Source of the DNA: Verrucomicrobiaceae bacterium | GTDB lineage: Bacteria > Verrucomicrobiota > Verrucomicrobiia > Verrucomicrobiales > Verrucomicrobiaceae | DNA: 64,000 nucleotides | Direction of reading: 5' to 3' | NCBI GenBank assembly: GCA_947458455.1 | Contig: CANGYJ010000007.1 | Span: 62,001-126,000 of the forward strand | Shown: one piece after another, positions 36,541-45,593 of the stretch | How positions within the stretch are numbered: the first letter of the stretch is position 1 | Layout: each line of letters starts with the position of its first letter | Program-made: the position numbers and the translations under genes | Notes under the pieces: model-generated | What the model saw: only the letters and a program-made list of their open reading frames with translations | Told to the model about the DNA's origin: nothing | The model's database searches: none

Positions 36541-39513
36541 ATGACTCAACCGGCATTCGTTCCCCCATTTGGCCGTGAGGTACAGGCACCCTTTGTGGTC
36601 CCGGGTATCACGGGGGTGGCACAGACCCTCGGTCCGGCTCCCACGCCGTCTGCTGCGCCGGGTGGTTCACAGGCCATCGGGGACTTCCGGGCGGCTCAGC
36701 AGATCCTCATGAATGAGGTGGCGCAGCTTGAGCACCAGCGGGAGATGGCCTCACGCACCATGGCGGCGCTGCGGCAGGAGCATGAGACGCGGCAGGCGGA
36801 GGTGCTGCGGCTCACCACGATGTATTCCTCCCTTCAGGCGGAAGTTTCGGAGCTCTCCAGCCGCCGCGAGACGGAGCTGGCGCAGTATCACGAGATATCC
36901 AGACGCCGGACCGCCGATGAGGCGCGGCTGCAAAAGCTCGAGCAAGAGCTGGCGATGATGGGCACGCGGTCGATGCAGGCCGCGATGAGCACGGAGGCGC
37001 AGGAAACGCGGGGCCGTGAGCTCGTCGGGCATTTGGAAGCCATCCGGGCGGCCACTTTTGAGGCGGAGGCAAAGCGCCGCGCGGCAATGGATGCCCAGGC
37101 ATCCGTGGAGGAGCGCCTGCGGGCCTTCACCGCCCGGCATGATGAGGCGGCACGGGCTGAGGTGGAGGCACGCGGCATTGTCGAGCGGCTGGAGGCTCAG
37201 CGCCAGGAGACAGAGCGGCGGCTGGAGCGCCTGCGTGAGGACACCGCTCGTATCGAAGCGGAGGGAGATCTGGTGCGCCGCCAGATCGCGGCCGATGAGA
37301 TGCGTGCCGCTGGCTGGCGTGAGGAGATTGTGAAGGTTTCGGCGGATCGTCTGCAATGCCTGGCCCGCCACGGGGAAATCCAGCAGGAGCTGCAAAAGCT
37401 CACAGAGACGCAGCATCAGGCCCGCGTGGTTTGCGACGAACTCGAAACGAAGCGCAACCGCCTCGAAGCCGATGTGGCCCGTCTTGATGGTGAGCAGGCC
37501 CGTCGCACGGCCGAGCTGGCGGAGGCGGATGCGAGCGTGCAGAGGCTCCGCAGCGAGCGGGCTGAACTCGAAAACGCCATCCGCCAAGCCATGGAAGGCC
37601 GAGCCAAGGCGGAAAAGCAGCGCGAGAACGCTCTCGAAGCCCTCCAGCACGATTTGCCACGCCTAGCGAAGGCTCAATCCGAGTTGGTGAACACGGAGCG
37701 TGAGCTGGGAACGATGTCGCAGGATCTCGCTCGTGTCCGCGAGGAACTGGTGGCCGTGCAGCAGGCGGAGGAGGAGGCGGGTGATCAGCTCGCCAGTGCC
37801 ACGCAGGAGATCTCCAGCACGGAGAAAACACTCACGGCACTGCGCAGCGAGCACACCGATATTTTGCAGCAGCTCACGCGGGATCGCGACCGTCTCGCCA
37901 CGATGAAGCGCGAGATCGGCAGCACGGAAGAAAAGCTGGAGACAGGCCGCCGCGAGCTCAGGGAAACGGAAGCGGAGCTGGCGCACGTCTCCGCCGAATT
38001 TTCCGAGCTGGATGGTCGTTTCGTCGCACGTCGCGTGGAGTTTTCCGATCTCGAAAAACTGCTCGAAACCGCCACTCGGCAGCATCGCGACATCGAGGCC
38101 GATTCGCTGACCAAAACGCGCCTGCTGGCCGATACGCAGACCAGCCTCACGAGCGCCACGCAAAGGCTCGCCAGCACGCAAAACGACCTCGAAGCCATCA
38201 GCAGGCAGCATGAGCAGGCCGAAGCGAAACTTCGCGAGCGGAACGACTGGCTGGCGAAGACCGAAGAGCAAACGACGGAGGCTCGCAAAGCCCTCGAATC
38301 CTCCAGCCGTGATCTGAATTTCACTCTCGCCGAGTTGGCAAAGACGCGGTTGAGCCTCGATACGGCGCAATCGCAGTTTGACTCGGGGAGTCACATTCTT
38401 GCTGAGTTGCTGCCGCAGGTGGCCACGGGCACGCAGGAGCTTCAGCGCCTGCGTGACGAGCTGTACCTCAACACGCAAAAACTCGAAAGCACTCGCCACG
38501 ATCTTGCCGGGACGTCGAACGAGCTTTCGCACACGAGCGAGCAGCTCGCCGCGCTGCAAAAAGAGCATGCCGCCGCGCAAATCCGCCGTGAGGAATTACT
38601 CGCCGCCGCCACCCGTGCGGAATCGCATCTGCATCATCTGGATTCGGAAGTCACCAGCCGCTCGCGTCAGCTGGAGACGCTGCAAAGCGCTCTCCGCGAT
38701 GGCGAATCTCGTGCCACCGGGCTGAATGCCACCCTCGAAAATCTCAGCGCCACGCACACAGACCTGCAAAACCGCATCACCCAGCAGGAAGAGAAGGAGA
38801 ACGATCTTCGTACGAGCATCGCCGCCCTCACGGAATCTGAGGCTAGTGCCGTCAAATCCGAGGCCTGGCAAAAAGAGCAGCTCACCAGCCTCGCTGGCCT
38901 CGTTCATGCCGTGCAGCAGGAGCTCGCCGATGCGGAGGATATTCTCACCCAGACGCAGCAGTGGACGGAGCGCTCTCGCAAAGCCCGCGAGCGTCTCGAT
39001 AGCCTCGAAGCTGGTTCGCTTGAAGAACGAAACTGCCGCAATGAGATGGACATCGTCAGCGCCGGCCTGCGCCAGTTGCTCAACCGTCTCTCCACGCTCC
39101 GGACGCAGCCTTCGGTGATCGCCTCCATCCGGGCGGAGAAGGCCGGAAGCACTCTCGCACCCGTTTTCACCTCCCCGCCGTCTCCGCAGGAATCGTCCGA
39201 ATCCGAGACGGTCCTCACTGGCCGCCTCGCCAAGCTCCGCGAGGCCGCTATGCGCGAGGAGAGCCGCATTCAATTCCTCAAAGACGAGCGTGAGCGCCTG
39301 GAAAAGATCGCTCGTGCTCGGCCCACCATTGGTCCTGCCGTGAGCGAACAGCAGGACAAGTTGCGCCTCCTTCAAGAGCAGGTCTCGCTCGCCGAATCAC
39401 GCTTGAAACGCACCGCTGCCGAGGAGCAAAATCATCGCGAAAAGATCGCCTCCCTACGCCAGCAGCTCGCCCAACTCCGCGATGGCATGACGCTCTCCCC
39501 TTCGCTCTCCTGA
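36541..39513 (+). CDS. 990-residue coiled-coil protein, function unknown
   Basis: After a proline- and glycine-rich head of about 45 residues (QTLGPAPTPSAAPGG) the protein is almost continuous coiled coil to about residue 985, with heptad-like spacing of L, E, R, Q, A and T and few prolines. There is no Walker A/B motif, so it is not an SMC-type ATPase, and no membrane segment or signal peptide. Several blocks look alike (TELADT/LASTQ-type repeats around 38100-38600), suggesting internal duplication. A cytoskeletal or scaffold role is possible, as in other coiled-coil-rich bacterial proteins, but nothing in the sequence proves it. The gene is large, intact and single. Confidence 0.85.
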   Translation: MTQPAFVPPFGREVQAPFVVPGITGVAQTLGPAPTPSAAPGGSQAIGDFRAAQQILMNEVAQLEHQREMASRTMAALRQEHETRQAEVLRLTTMYSSLQAEVSELSSRRETELAQYHEISRRRTADEARLQKLEQELAMMGTRSMQAAMSTEAQETRGRELVGHLEAIRAATFEAEAKRRAAMDAQASVEERLRAFTARHDEAARAEVEARGIVERLEAQRQETERRLERLREDTARIEAEGDLVRRQIAADEMRAAGWREEIVKVSADRLQCLARHGEIQQELQKLTETQHQARVVCDELETKRNRLEADVARLDGEQARRTAELAEADASVQRLRSERAELENAIRQAMEGRAKAEKQRENALEALQHDLPRLAKAQSELVNTERELGTMSQDLARVREELVAVQQAEEEAGDQLASATQEISSTEKTLTALRSEHTDILQQLTRDRDRLATMKREIGSTEEKLETGRRELRETEAELAHVSAEFSELDGRFVARRVEFSDLEKLLETATRQHRDIEADSLTKTRLLADTQTSLTSATQRLASTQNDLEAISRQHEQAEAKLRERNDWLAKTEEQTTEARKALESSSRDLNFTLAELAKTRLSLDTAQSQFDSGSHILAELLPQVATGTQELQRLRDELYLNTQKLESTRHDLAGTSNELSHTSEQLAALQKEHAAAQIRREELLAAATRAESHLHHLDSEVTSRSRQLETLQSALRDGESRATGLNATLENLSATHTDLQNRITQQEEKENDLRTSIAALTESEASAVKSEAWQKEQLTSLAGLVHAVQQELADAEDILTQTQQWTERSRKARERLDSLEAGSLEERNCRNEMDIVSAGLRQLLNRLSTLRTQPSVIASIRAEKAGSTLAPVFTSPPSPQESSESETVLTGRLAKLREAAMREESRIQFLKDERERLEKIARARPTIGPAVSEQQDKLRLLQEQVSLAESRLKRTAAEEQNHREKIASLRQQLAQLRDGMTLSPSLS

Positions 39514-39557
39514 GCCTGGAAACGTGTTTGAAAACGCTGCCAGCGTCGATCCGGCGA

Positions 39558-39598
39558 AGCAAAGTGGCCATCTCGCGGAGCGAGATGGCCACTTTGCT
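39558..39598. repeat. Perfect 18-bp stem hairpin between convergent genes
   Basis: AGCAAAGTGGCCATCTCG (39558-39575), a five-base loop, then its exact reverse complement (39581-39598). It lies between the stops of the coiled-coil gene and the DUF2868 gene, 45 and 24 bases away. No T run follows, but the stem is very strong, so it may be a REP element or a bidirectional terminator. Confidence 0.88.
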
Positions 39599-39621
39599 GG
39601 CGCGTCCCTCGCCGCCTCTGA

Positions 39622-41073
39622 TCACTTCACGCTCTCCGGCAGCGTTCGCACGCCCGTATCACGGCGAAGGGCCACAATCACCTCCGCGCCGAGACCTTCC
39701 ATCATCTGGTACCAGAGACGCTCGCGGCCCGCGATTTTATCTTCCGGCCAGCGGCCGCCGAGGCTGGTGCCATCGAGAAGGATCACAAATTCAGGTTCCG
39801 GTTGCTTCGTCAGCAGGCGCTGGCGGATGTCGTTCACGAGACGGCGCTGCACCTCGGCTTCGGGAGTGGTCGCCATGTTGAACAGCATCACCAGCAGAGG
39901 TCCGGTGGGCTGCCAGAGGGAGGCAAAATCATCTTCATCACCCGCCAGGATGCGGGTGTATTCCGCCCGTGCCATGCCGCCAAAGCGCTCGCGAATGCCG
40001 CGATCCCACACCTCACGCTGCGAAGCCGTGGGGTCCATGCCATGCACGAGCACCTCCACACGTTCCTGGCCGCCTTCCACGGCATTGAGCAAGCGCCTCA
40101 CATACGGTCCCCATGAAAGAGCTCGTGCCCGTTTCGCCATGCCACGATGAATCCGCGCCACACCGATGCCGGCGAGTGCCAGACGCGGCATGATCACCAG
40201 CACCAGCAGCGTGCCCGCATACAAATGAATCCACGGCAGCGCCGGGGCAGGGGACACCGGCTTCTCCGCGGTGCGCCGCATCTCCGGCACCTTGTCGAGC
40301 GGCACCGGCATGCCCACCGCCGATGAAGCGGGCTTGAACAGGGTGCCAAAAAAGGTCTTCGCACCTTCATCGGTCAGCAGCGTGCTTTCCCACACGGCTC
40401 GATACTCCTTCGACCATCCTCTCGCATACAGTGCCACCGCACCGCCGAGCGCCAGCATCGCCGCGCCGATGTGCAGCCAGGCCCGCATGCGAGCCTGGAG
40501 CCTCCGCCAGGCCAGCGGCCAGGCGAGATCGGCAAAACGCTCCTGCACCGCATCCGGCTGTTGCGCCTTTCGGGCAATGGAAACGCCGTGCGCCAGCAAT
40601 TCCGCCAGCCAACCACCGCGTCCGGCGAGCGTCTGCGAGGGCAGCAGCTCGCACAGCAGGCCCAGCACGATCACCACCGCATTCCACGCCAGAAGACCCA
40701 CCAGCGGCAGCGCCAGCAGATTAAACTCACGCTCCTGACCCAGATCCGTCATCCAGTAGCCTGCCACGCCTGCGGCGATCCAGCCCGCCACCGCCCAGCT
40801 CCAGCGGCCCTGCGGCACGCGGAGTGAATCGAGCACGCGGATCAAATCCCCGCGCCATCCGATGGCCTCCGCCTCCAGCCACGAGGCTCGTTTGTCCAAA
40901 AAAGACTGCGCCCGGTCATCCAGTGTATCGCCTTTGATCTCCTCGCTCGTCAGCCCCGCCCGCGAATGCGCCGTGGCCTCGCGACGCCGCTCCGCGTTCA
41001 CGAGTGTCCCGTCGGCATCGCCTTCTTCAAGGGCACGCCAACGCAGCACGCGCAGCCAGTCATTCCAGATCAT
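39622..41073 (-). CDS. DUF2868-like membrane protein
   Basis: A 483-residue protein from the ATG at 41073 (the frame runs on to 41106). It has about four transmembrane segments: WAVAGWIAAGVAGYWM, LLALPLVGLLAWNAVVIVLG, WLHIGAAMLALGGAVALYA and WIHLYAGTLLVLVIMP. A preceding DRAQ...WLE stretch and the NLLALPLVG block resemble DUF2868, a family often next to a DUF3482 GTPase, which I do not find here. The C-terminal soluble part with LVHGMDP and FVILLDGTSLGG looks like a second domain. The function is unknown. Confidence 0.68.
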   Translation of the reverse strand: MIWNDWLRVLRWRALEEGDADGTLVNAERRREATAHSRAGLTSEEIKGDTLDDRAQSFLDKRASWLEAEAIGWRGDLIRVLDSLRVPQGRWSWAVAGWIAAGVAGYWMTDLGQEREFNLLALPLVGLLAWNAVVIVLGLLCELLPSQTLAGRGGWLAELLAHGVSIARKAQQPDAVQERFADLAWPLAWRRLQARMRAWLHIGAAMLALGGAVALYARGWSKEYRAVWESTLLTDEGAKTFFGTLFKPASSAVGMPVPLDKVPEMRRTAEKPVSPAPALPWIHLYAGTLLVLVIMPRLALAGIGVARIHRGMAKRARALSWGPYVRRLLNAVEGGQERVEVLVHGMDPTASQREVWDRGIRERFGGMARAEYTRILAGDEDDFASLWQPTGPLLVMLFNMATTPEAEVQRRLVNDIRQRLLTKQPEPEFVILLDGTSLGGRWPEDKIAGRERLWYQMMEGLGAEVIVALRRDTGVRTLPESVK

Positions 41074-41152
41074 CAAAAAGGGGGAAGTTTGGGAAAGAGT
41101 GCGCACTTAACGCGGCTTGCAGCGGTTTCCAATCCTGTGTTAGAGCACCGCC

Positions 41153-41779
41153 ATGAAGAAATCCCCCGCTGACGCCCGCCTCTACGGCATTCTCGATCTC
41201 GGCTACGTCCAGCCCGCGCAGGTCGAGGCGATGACGGCCGCCCTTTGCGAGGGGGGTGTCGATTTGATCCAGCTTCGGGCCAAAAAGGCCGCGAAAAGCG
41301 AGGTCGAAAGGCTCGCAAGGCAGATGCAGGCCGTGCTGCGGGATTTTGACGTGCCGCTCATCATCAACGACCACGCGGACATCGCCGCGCAGATTGGCTG
41401 CGAGGGCATCCACGTCGGGCAGGATGATGATGCCGTCGCGAAGGCTCGTGAGGTCACACGCGGCGCTTGTTTCGTCGGCAAATCCACGCACAGCCTCGAG
41501 CAAGCCATCGCCGCGCAGGCGGAAGGCGCGGATTACATCGGCTTCGGGCCGCTTTACGCCACGGGAACGAAGCCGGACTACATCCCGATTGGCCTTCAAG
41601 ACATCACGGAGGTGCATCGCCGCGTCTCGCTGCCCATTTTCTGCATCGGCGGTGTGAATGCCGGGCGACTCGATGAAGTGCTCGCGGCCGGGGCGAGGCG
41701 TGTGGTGGTCGTCTCAGCGTTTTTGCAGGCGGCGGATGTGCGCGGCGAGGTGCGAGCGTTGAAGAAGAGGTTACCTTGA
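41153..41779 (+). CDS. thiE: Thiamine phosphate synthase
   Basis: A 208-residue TIM-barrel protein with DLIQLRAKKA, LIINDHADIAAQIGCEGIHVGQ and the phosphate-binding IGGVNAGRL motif, all typical of ThiE. It joins the pyrimidine and thiazole phosphates of thiamine. Divergent from the DUF2868 gene and 10 bases ahead of the next gene, so probably cotranscribed with it. Confidence 0.92.
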   Translation: MKKSPADARLYGILDLGYVQPAQVEAMTAALCEGGVDLIQLRAKKAAKSEVERLARQMQAVLRDFDVPLIINDHADIAAQIGCEGIHVGQDDDAVAKAREVTRGACFVGKSTHSLEQAIAAQAEGADYIGFGPLYATGTKPDYIPIGLQDITEVHRRVSLPIFCIGGVNAGRLDEVLAAGARRVVVVSAFLQAADVRGEVRALKKRLP

Positions 41780-41789
41780 AGCTCCCACC

Positions 41790-43433
41790 ATGCTCCTGCG
41801 CCGATTTCGACCTCTGCTCCTGCGTGCCTGGCGGCTCTCGCTGCTGGTTCTCGCTGTCGCAGTGATCCAGAAGCGGCAGCCGTCCGGCATGCAAAGCATC
41901 GCGGTGGAGCGAGTGAGGGACTTTTTTCCTTCAGCGGACTCGCTGGAGGATGCGGATGGCTTTCAGATCGTGAAGGATGCCTCGGGCATCGCTCTCGGCC
42001 AGGTGATGCAGACCGCGCCGGAGTCCGACGACATCATCGGCTACTCCGGTAGCACGAACACGCTCATCGCGCTGGATCGCAACCGCCGCATCCTCGGCCT
42101 CCGCGTGCTGCGCAGTGGCGATACGACGGATCATCTCGCGGAGGTGATCCGGCATCGCGAGTTCTTCGGGCAGTTTTATCAGAAGAAGGCGGCGGATCTC
42201 GCCGCGATGCAGCCACAGGCCGTTTCCGGTGCCACCTTGACGAGCAGCGCCATCGCCGAAGGTGTGCTGCGGCGCATGGGCAAGAGCGCCACGAAATCCC
42301 TGCGCTTCCCGCAGGAGCTCACGCTGGAGGAGGTGACCAAACTGGAGCCGAAAGCGAAAGCATTGCGAGGCGAGGCTCCGCGCTGGGAGGTGCTCGATGA
42401 GAAGCAAAACGTGATCGCCATCGCCATCCGCACCGCGCCTGCAAGCGATGGCGTGGTGGGTTACAAAGGCCCGAGCGATTCTCTTTTGCTCCTCGATGCC
42501 GAGGGGAAGACGCTCCGCTCGATGGCGCTGCGCAAGACTTACGACACCGAAGCCTACACCGCCTATGTGACGGGCGATCCAGCCTTCTTGAAGACCTTTG
42601 ACGGCATGACGATGGAGGCCATTGCGGGCATCGACTTCGATCAAGCGGGCGTGGAAGGCGTCTCCGGTGCCACGCAGACAAGCTGGGGCGTGGCGGAAGG
42701 CGTGCGAGTGCGTGCGCAGGCCTTTTTGAATGAGAAAGCGGACTCCGCCGCGTGGTGGCAGCGCATCCGCTGGCGCTGGCAGGATGCGGGACACCTTGCC
42801 GTGATCCTTTCGGCACTCGTCATGGCTTTCACACGCTTGCGCGGCATCGCGTGGTGCCGGCATGCGCATCATGCGCTGCTCGTGGTTTACGGTGGTTTTG
42901 TGTCGGGCGAGATGCTTTCCCAAGGTCTCATGGCCGGCTGGGCCGCCTGTGGTGTGCCGTGGCGGAATGCCATCGGCCTCGTGGCGCTGGCGGCGTTGGC
43001 TTTACTTGGGCCGGTGTTTACTTCGAAGCAGCTCTACTGCCATCACATCTGCCCGCACGGTGCTTTGCAGCAGCTTCTGGCCAAACGGCTTCGCTGGCAG
43101 TGGTCGCCCTCGAAACGGCTCGACGGGCTTTTGAGCACGCTGCCCTTCGTTTTGCTGCTCGCGGTATTCGTGAGCGTCGTTTGGGCCGTGGGGCTCGATT
43201 TGAATCAGGTGGAGCCGTTTGATGCCTACCTCTTCCGCGTCGCCGGCATTGCCAGCCTCGTCATTGCGCTCGTGGGGCTGGTGGGGTCGCTCGTCACGCC
43301 GCTGGCCTACTGCCGCTTTGGATGCCCCACCGGCGCTTTGTTCAAGATGCTGCGCTTCACCGGTAGCAGCGACCGCCTCGGCACTCGCGACTGGCTGGCG
43401 CTGGCGGCCCTTGTGACGGCATTTTTTGTGTGA
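41790..43433 (+). CDS. Double FMN-binding domain fused to an iron-sulfur membrane protein
   Basis: A 547-residue protein. After an N-terminal membrane segment come two RnfG/NosR-like FMN-binding domains, each with a flavinylation motif: SGATLTS at residues 146-152 and SGATQTS at residues 292-298. The C-terminal third has about six transmembrane segments and two CxxxCP motifs (YCHHICPHGA and YCRFGCPTGA), as in NapH/NosR-type electron-transfer proteins. It should carry covalent flavins added by an ApbE-type enzyme encoded elsewhere, and pass electrons through the membrane. The direction and partner are unknown. It is cotranscribed with thiE. Confidence 0.82.
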   Translation: MLLRRFRPLLLRAWRLSLLVLAVAVIQKRQPSGMQSIAVERVRDFFPSADSLEDADGFQIVKDASGIALGQVMQTAPESDDIIGYSGSTNTLIALDRNRRILGLRVLRSGDTTDHLAEVIRHREFFGQFYQKKAADLAAMQPQAVSGATLTSSAIAEGVLRRMGKSATKSLRFPQELTLEEVTKLEPKAKALRGEAPRWEVLDEKQNVIAIAIRTAPASDGVVGYKGPSDSLLLLDAEGKTLRSMALRKTYDTEAYTAYVTGDPAFLKTFDGMTMEAIAGIDFDQAGVEGVSGATQTSWGVAEGVRVRAQAFLNEKADSAAWWQRIRWRWQDAGHLAVILSALVMAFTRLRGIAWCRHAHHALLVVYGGFVSGEMLSQGLMAGWAACGVPWRNAIGLVALAALALLGPVFTSKQLYCHHICPHGALQQLLAKRLRWQWSPSKRLDGLLSTLPFVLLLAVFVSVVWAVGLDLNQVEPFDAYLFRVAGIASLVIALVGLVGSLVTPLAYCRFGCPTGALFKMLRFTGSSDRLGTRDWLALAALVTAFFV

Positions 43434-43479
43434 ATGGCACTCGCGAAACCTCCGGCGGCATCCATCATCGCCCTCCCTC

Positions 43480-44268
43480 ATGCGTTTCATCGACTCCCTC
43501 GAATCCAAGCTCGGCCGCTTCGCCATTCCCGGCCTCGTGCAGGTCATCGGCATCTTCCAGCTCGGCGTCCTCGTGCTGATGCTGATGATGAGCCAGGATT
43601 CCGCCCAGACGTATCTCGATTTTCTCTCGCTGGACATGGATCGCGTGATGCAGGGCCAGGTGTGGCGGCTGGTGACGCATGTGTTCATCCCGCGCAGCAC
43701 CTCCATTCTCTGGGCGGTCTTTGGCACGCTCATCATGATGTGGATCGGCCGCGGGCTGGAAGCGGCGTGGACGCCCTTTCGCGTGAATCTCTACATCCTC
43801 GTCTGGATGGTGGCCGTGACGGCAGGAAATCTCCTCTTCGGCTGGCCGGCGGAAGCGCTGTTCCTTTATCAGTCGCTCTTCTTCGCCTTCGCCACCTTCT
43901 ATCCGAACGAGGAGATCATGGTGTACTTCATCCTGCCGGTGAAAATCAAATGGCTGGCCCTCATCTCCGCCGGCATGACGCTGCTGGGCGTGGTGCAGCA
44001 GCCCGTGCTCTTGCTGCCGGTGCTCTGCGGGCATTTGAACTACCTCGTGGCCTTTCTCCCCGGCCTCATCAGCGAGAGACTGCATGCCGCGAAGGTCACC
44101 GATCGTCGCGCCCGTTTCCAAGAAGCTGCCCCAGCTTCAGGAAGCTTCTTCCACCAATGCAGCGTGTGCAAAAAGACCGAGATCGACAATCCCCAGCTCG
44201 ACTTTCGTGTGCTCGATAGCGGTGACGAGATCTGCTCCGACTGCCGGTCCGCAAAAAAAGCTGTCTAA
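43480..44268 (+). CDS. Rhomboid-like membrane protein with C-terminal zinc-ribbon cysteines
   Basis: A 262-residue protein from the ATG at 43480 with five to six membrane segments. WRLVTHVFIP and GRGLEAAW are reminiscent of the rhomboid/derlin fold, but the GxSG catalytic motif is absent, so it is probably not a protease. The cytoplasmic tail has four cysteines in CSVCKK and CSDCRS, likely a zinc ribbon. The function is unknown. It follows the flavin protein by 46 bases. Confidence 0.68.
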   Translation: MRFIDSLESKLGRFAIPGLVQVIGIFQLGVLVLMLMMSQDSAQTYLDFLSLDMDRVMQGQVWRLVTHVFIPRSTSILWAVFGTLIMMWIGRGLEAAWTPFRVNLYILVWMVAVTAGNLLFGWPAEALFLYQSLFFAFATFYPNEEIMVYFILPVKIKWLALISAGMTLLGVVQQPVLLLPVLCGHLNYLVAFLPGLISERLHAAKVTDRRARFQEAAPASGSFFHQCSVCKKTEIDNPQLDFRVLDSGDEICSDCRSAKKAV

Positions 44269-44346
44269 ACCACAAGAAAGGCATCCAGCAGCTCGTTTCA
44301 GGCGCACCGGGAATCCGGTCACAACAAGCCAAACATCCGCACACCC

Positions 44347-44526
44347 ATGAAAACACTGCTCACCATCGCCGCCCTTTCCTTCGCCTCCGCCGGTCTCGCC
44401 GCCGACAAATGCCCCATCAGTGGCAAGGATGCCGATTCCTCCATCACCAGCAAGGGCAAGGACGGTAATTCTGTCTCCTTCTGCTGCGAGAAGTGCAAAG
44501 CCAAGTTTGACGCGAAGAACAAGTAA
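44347..44526 (+). CDS. Small secreted cysteine-rich (YHS-like) protein
   Basis: A 59-residue protein with a clear signal peptide (MKTLLTIAALSFASAGLA). The mature 41 residues are ADKCPISGKDAD...VSFCCEKCKAKFDAKNK, with four cysteines in the C-P-x-S and F-C-C-x-x-C pattern of YHS-type metal-binding domains. It is probably a periplasmic copper- or zinc-binding protein. It follows the rhomboid-like gene by 78 bases and precedes a strong terminator. Confidence 0.7.
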   Translation: MKTLLTIAALSFASAGLAADKCPISGKDADSSITSKGKDGNSVSFCCEKCKAKFDAKNK

Positions 44527-44554
44527 TCCGTTTCGGTTTCTTGAATCTCTCCAG

Positions 44555-44584
44555 ACGGAGCCGGGAAACCGGCTCCGTTTTTAT
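44555..44584 (+). terminator. Rho-independent terminator
   Basis: Ten-base-pair stem ACGGAGCCGG/CCGGCTCCGT with a GAAA tetraloop at 44555-44578, then TTTTTA. It ends the plus-strand operon, and its right side overlaps the stop of the minus-strand esterase at 44581, so it may also serve that gene. Confidence 0.92.
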
Positions 44585-45555
44585 TTCGTCTTTGGCGGTT
44601 CTGGCAGCGCCTGGAGTGCGGAGGTGTCGATGGTCGTCTCAAGGCCACGCAGGACTTTGTTGGTGAACTGCTGACCACGAACCTTGACCTCGGGATGGCT
44701 CACGGAACTATGACCGCCATCAGTGATCGGCACAAAGAGCGAGGTCACACCCGCTTTTTGCAGTGCCGCGTGAATCGCCTCAGCCTGCAGGAAGGCCACG
44801 CGTTGGTCCTTCGTGCCGTGGAAGGTGATGAAGGGAGGATCGTCCTGACTCACATGCGTGACGGGCGAGGCGGCATTGGCCTCCGCGTTCTTTTCCGTCG
44901 CGCTTCCACCGAGCAGGCCGCTGACGGCATCATCCTTCCAGATCGGTTTGCCCCCCTTGTCGAACATGAACGCCTGCGTGAAGTCCTCCGGGCCGCAGAG
45001 ATTCACCACGGCCTGCACGCGGCTGCTGAAGCTCGTGTGCGGCCCCAGATCGCCCTCCAGCTCCTTCACATCACCACTCGTGCCGAGCAGCGAGGAGAGA
45101 TGCCCGCCTGCCGAACTGCCCCACACGGCGATCTTGTCCGCATCGAGATTCAACTCCTTCGCATGAGCGCGAATCCAGCGGATGGCCGCTTTACAATCAT
45201 GCACCTGGGCAGGCCACGAGGCTTCTTTCGTGAGGCGATAGCCAACGGTGACGGCGGCGTAGTCACCCGTGCGGGCTAATTGAATGGCTTGTGCGCCATA
45301 GCCCAACCGATCGCCATTCACCCAGCCTCCACCGTGGATCAGAGCGATGACCGGCAGCGGCTTCTCGCTGTTTCGTTTCTTCGGCAGATACACATCCACC
45401 CTCTGCTTCGGGTTCTCATTGCCCGCATAAGGCTGGTCGAGCCGGAGATCGATGTCGTTCGTCGCGGCTGTATCGCGTATCTTTTGCTTCTGAGCGGCCA
45501 GATCCTTACCGAGGGCGGCGGAGACGAGGAAAACGAAAACAAGAACGTGCTTCAT
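44581..45555 (-). CDS. Secreted alpha/beta-hydrolase esterase (BD-FAE-like)
   Basis: A 324-residue protein from the ATG at 45555 with a signal peptide (HVLVFVFLVSAALG). IHGGGW supplies the oxyanion hole, GSSAGGH the nucleophilic serine, and HGTKDQRV plus the late GGHSSVSH the Asp and His of the triad. This is the BD-FAE/carboxylesterase type, often acting on carbohydrate esters. It follows the repeat-protein gene by 38 bases on the same strand. Confidence 0.87.
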   Translation of the reverse strand: MKHVLVFVFLVSAALGKDLAAQKQKIRDTAATNDIDLRLDQPYAGNENPKQRVDVYLPKKRNSEKPLPVIALIHGGGWVNGDRLGYGAQAIQLARTGDYAAVTVGYRLTKEASWPAQVHDCKAAIRWIRAHAKELNLDADKIAVWGSSAGGHLSSLLGTSGDVKELEGDLGPHTSFSSRVQAVVNLCGPEDFTQAFMFDKGGKPIWKDDAVSGLLGGSATEKNAEANAASPVTHVSQDDPPFITFHGTKDQRVAFLQAEAIHAALQKAGVTSLFVPITDGGHSSVSHPEVKVRGQQFTNKVLRGLETTIDTSALQALPEPPKTK

Positions 45556-45593
45556 GGTGCGCACAAAACGCACCCGCCGCCTCGATCTGGCAC

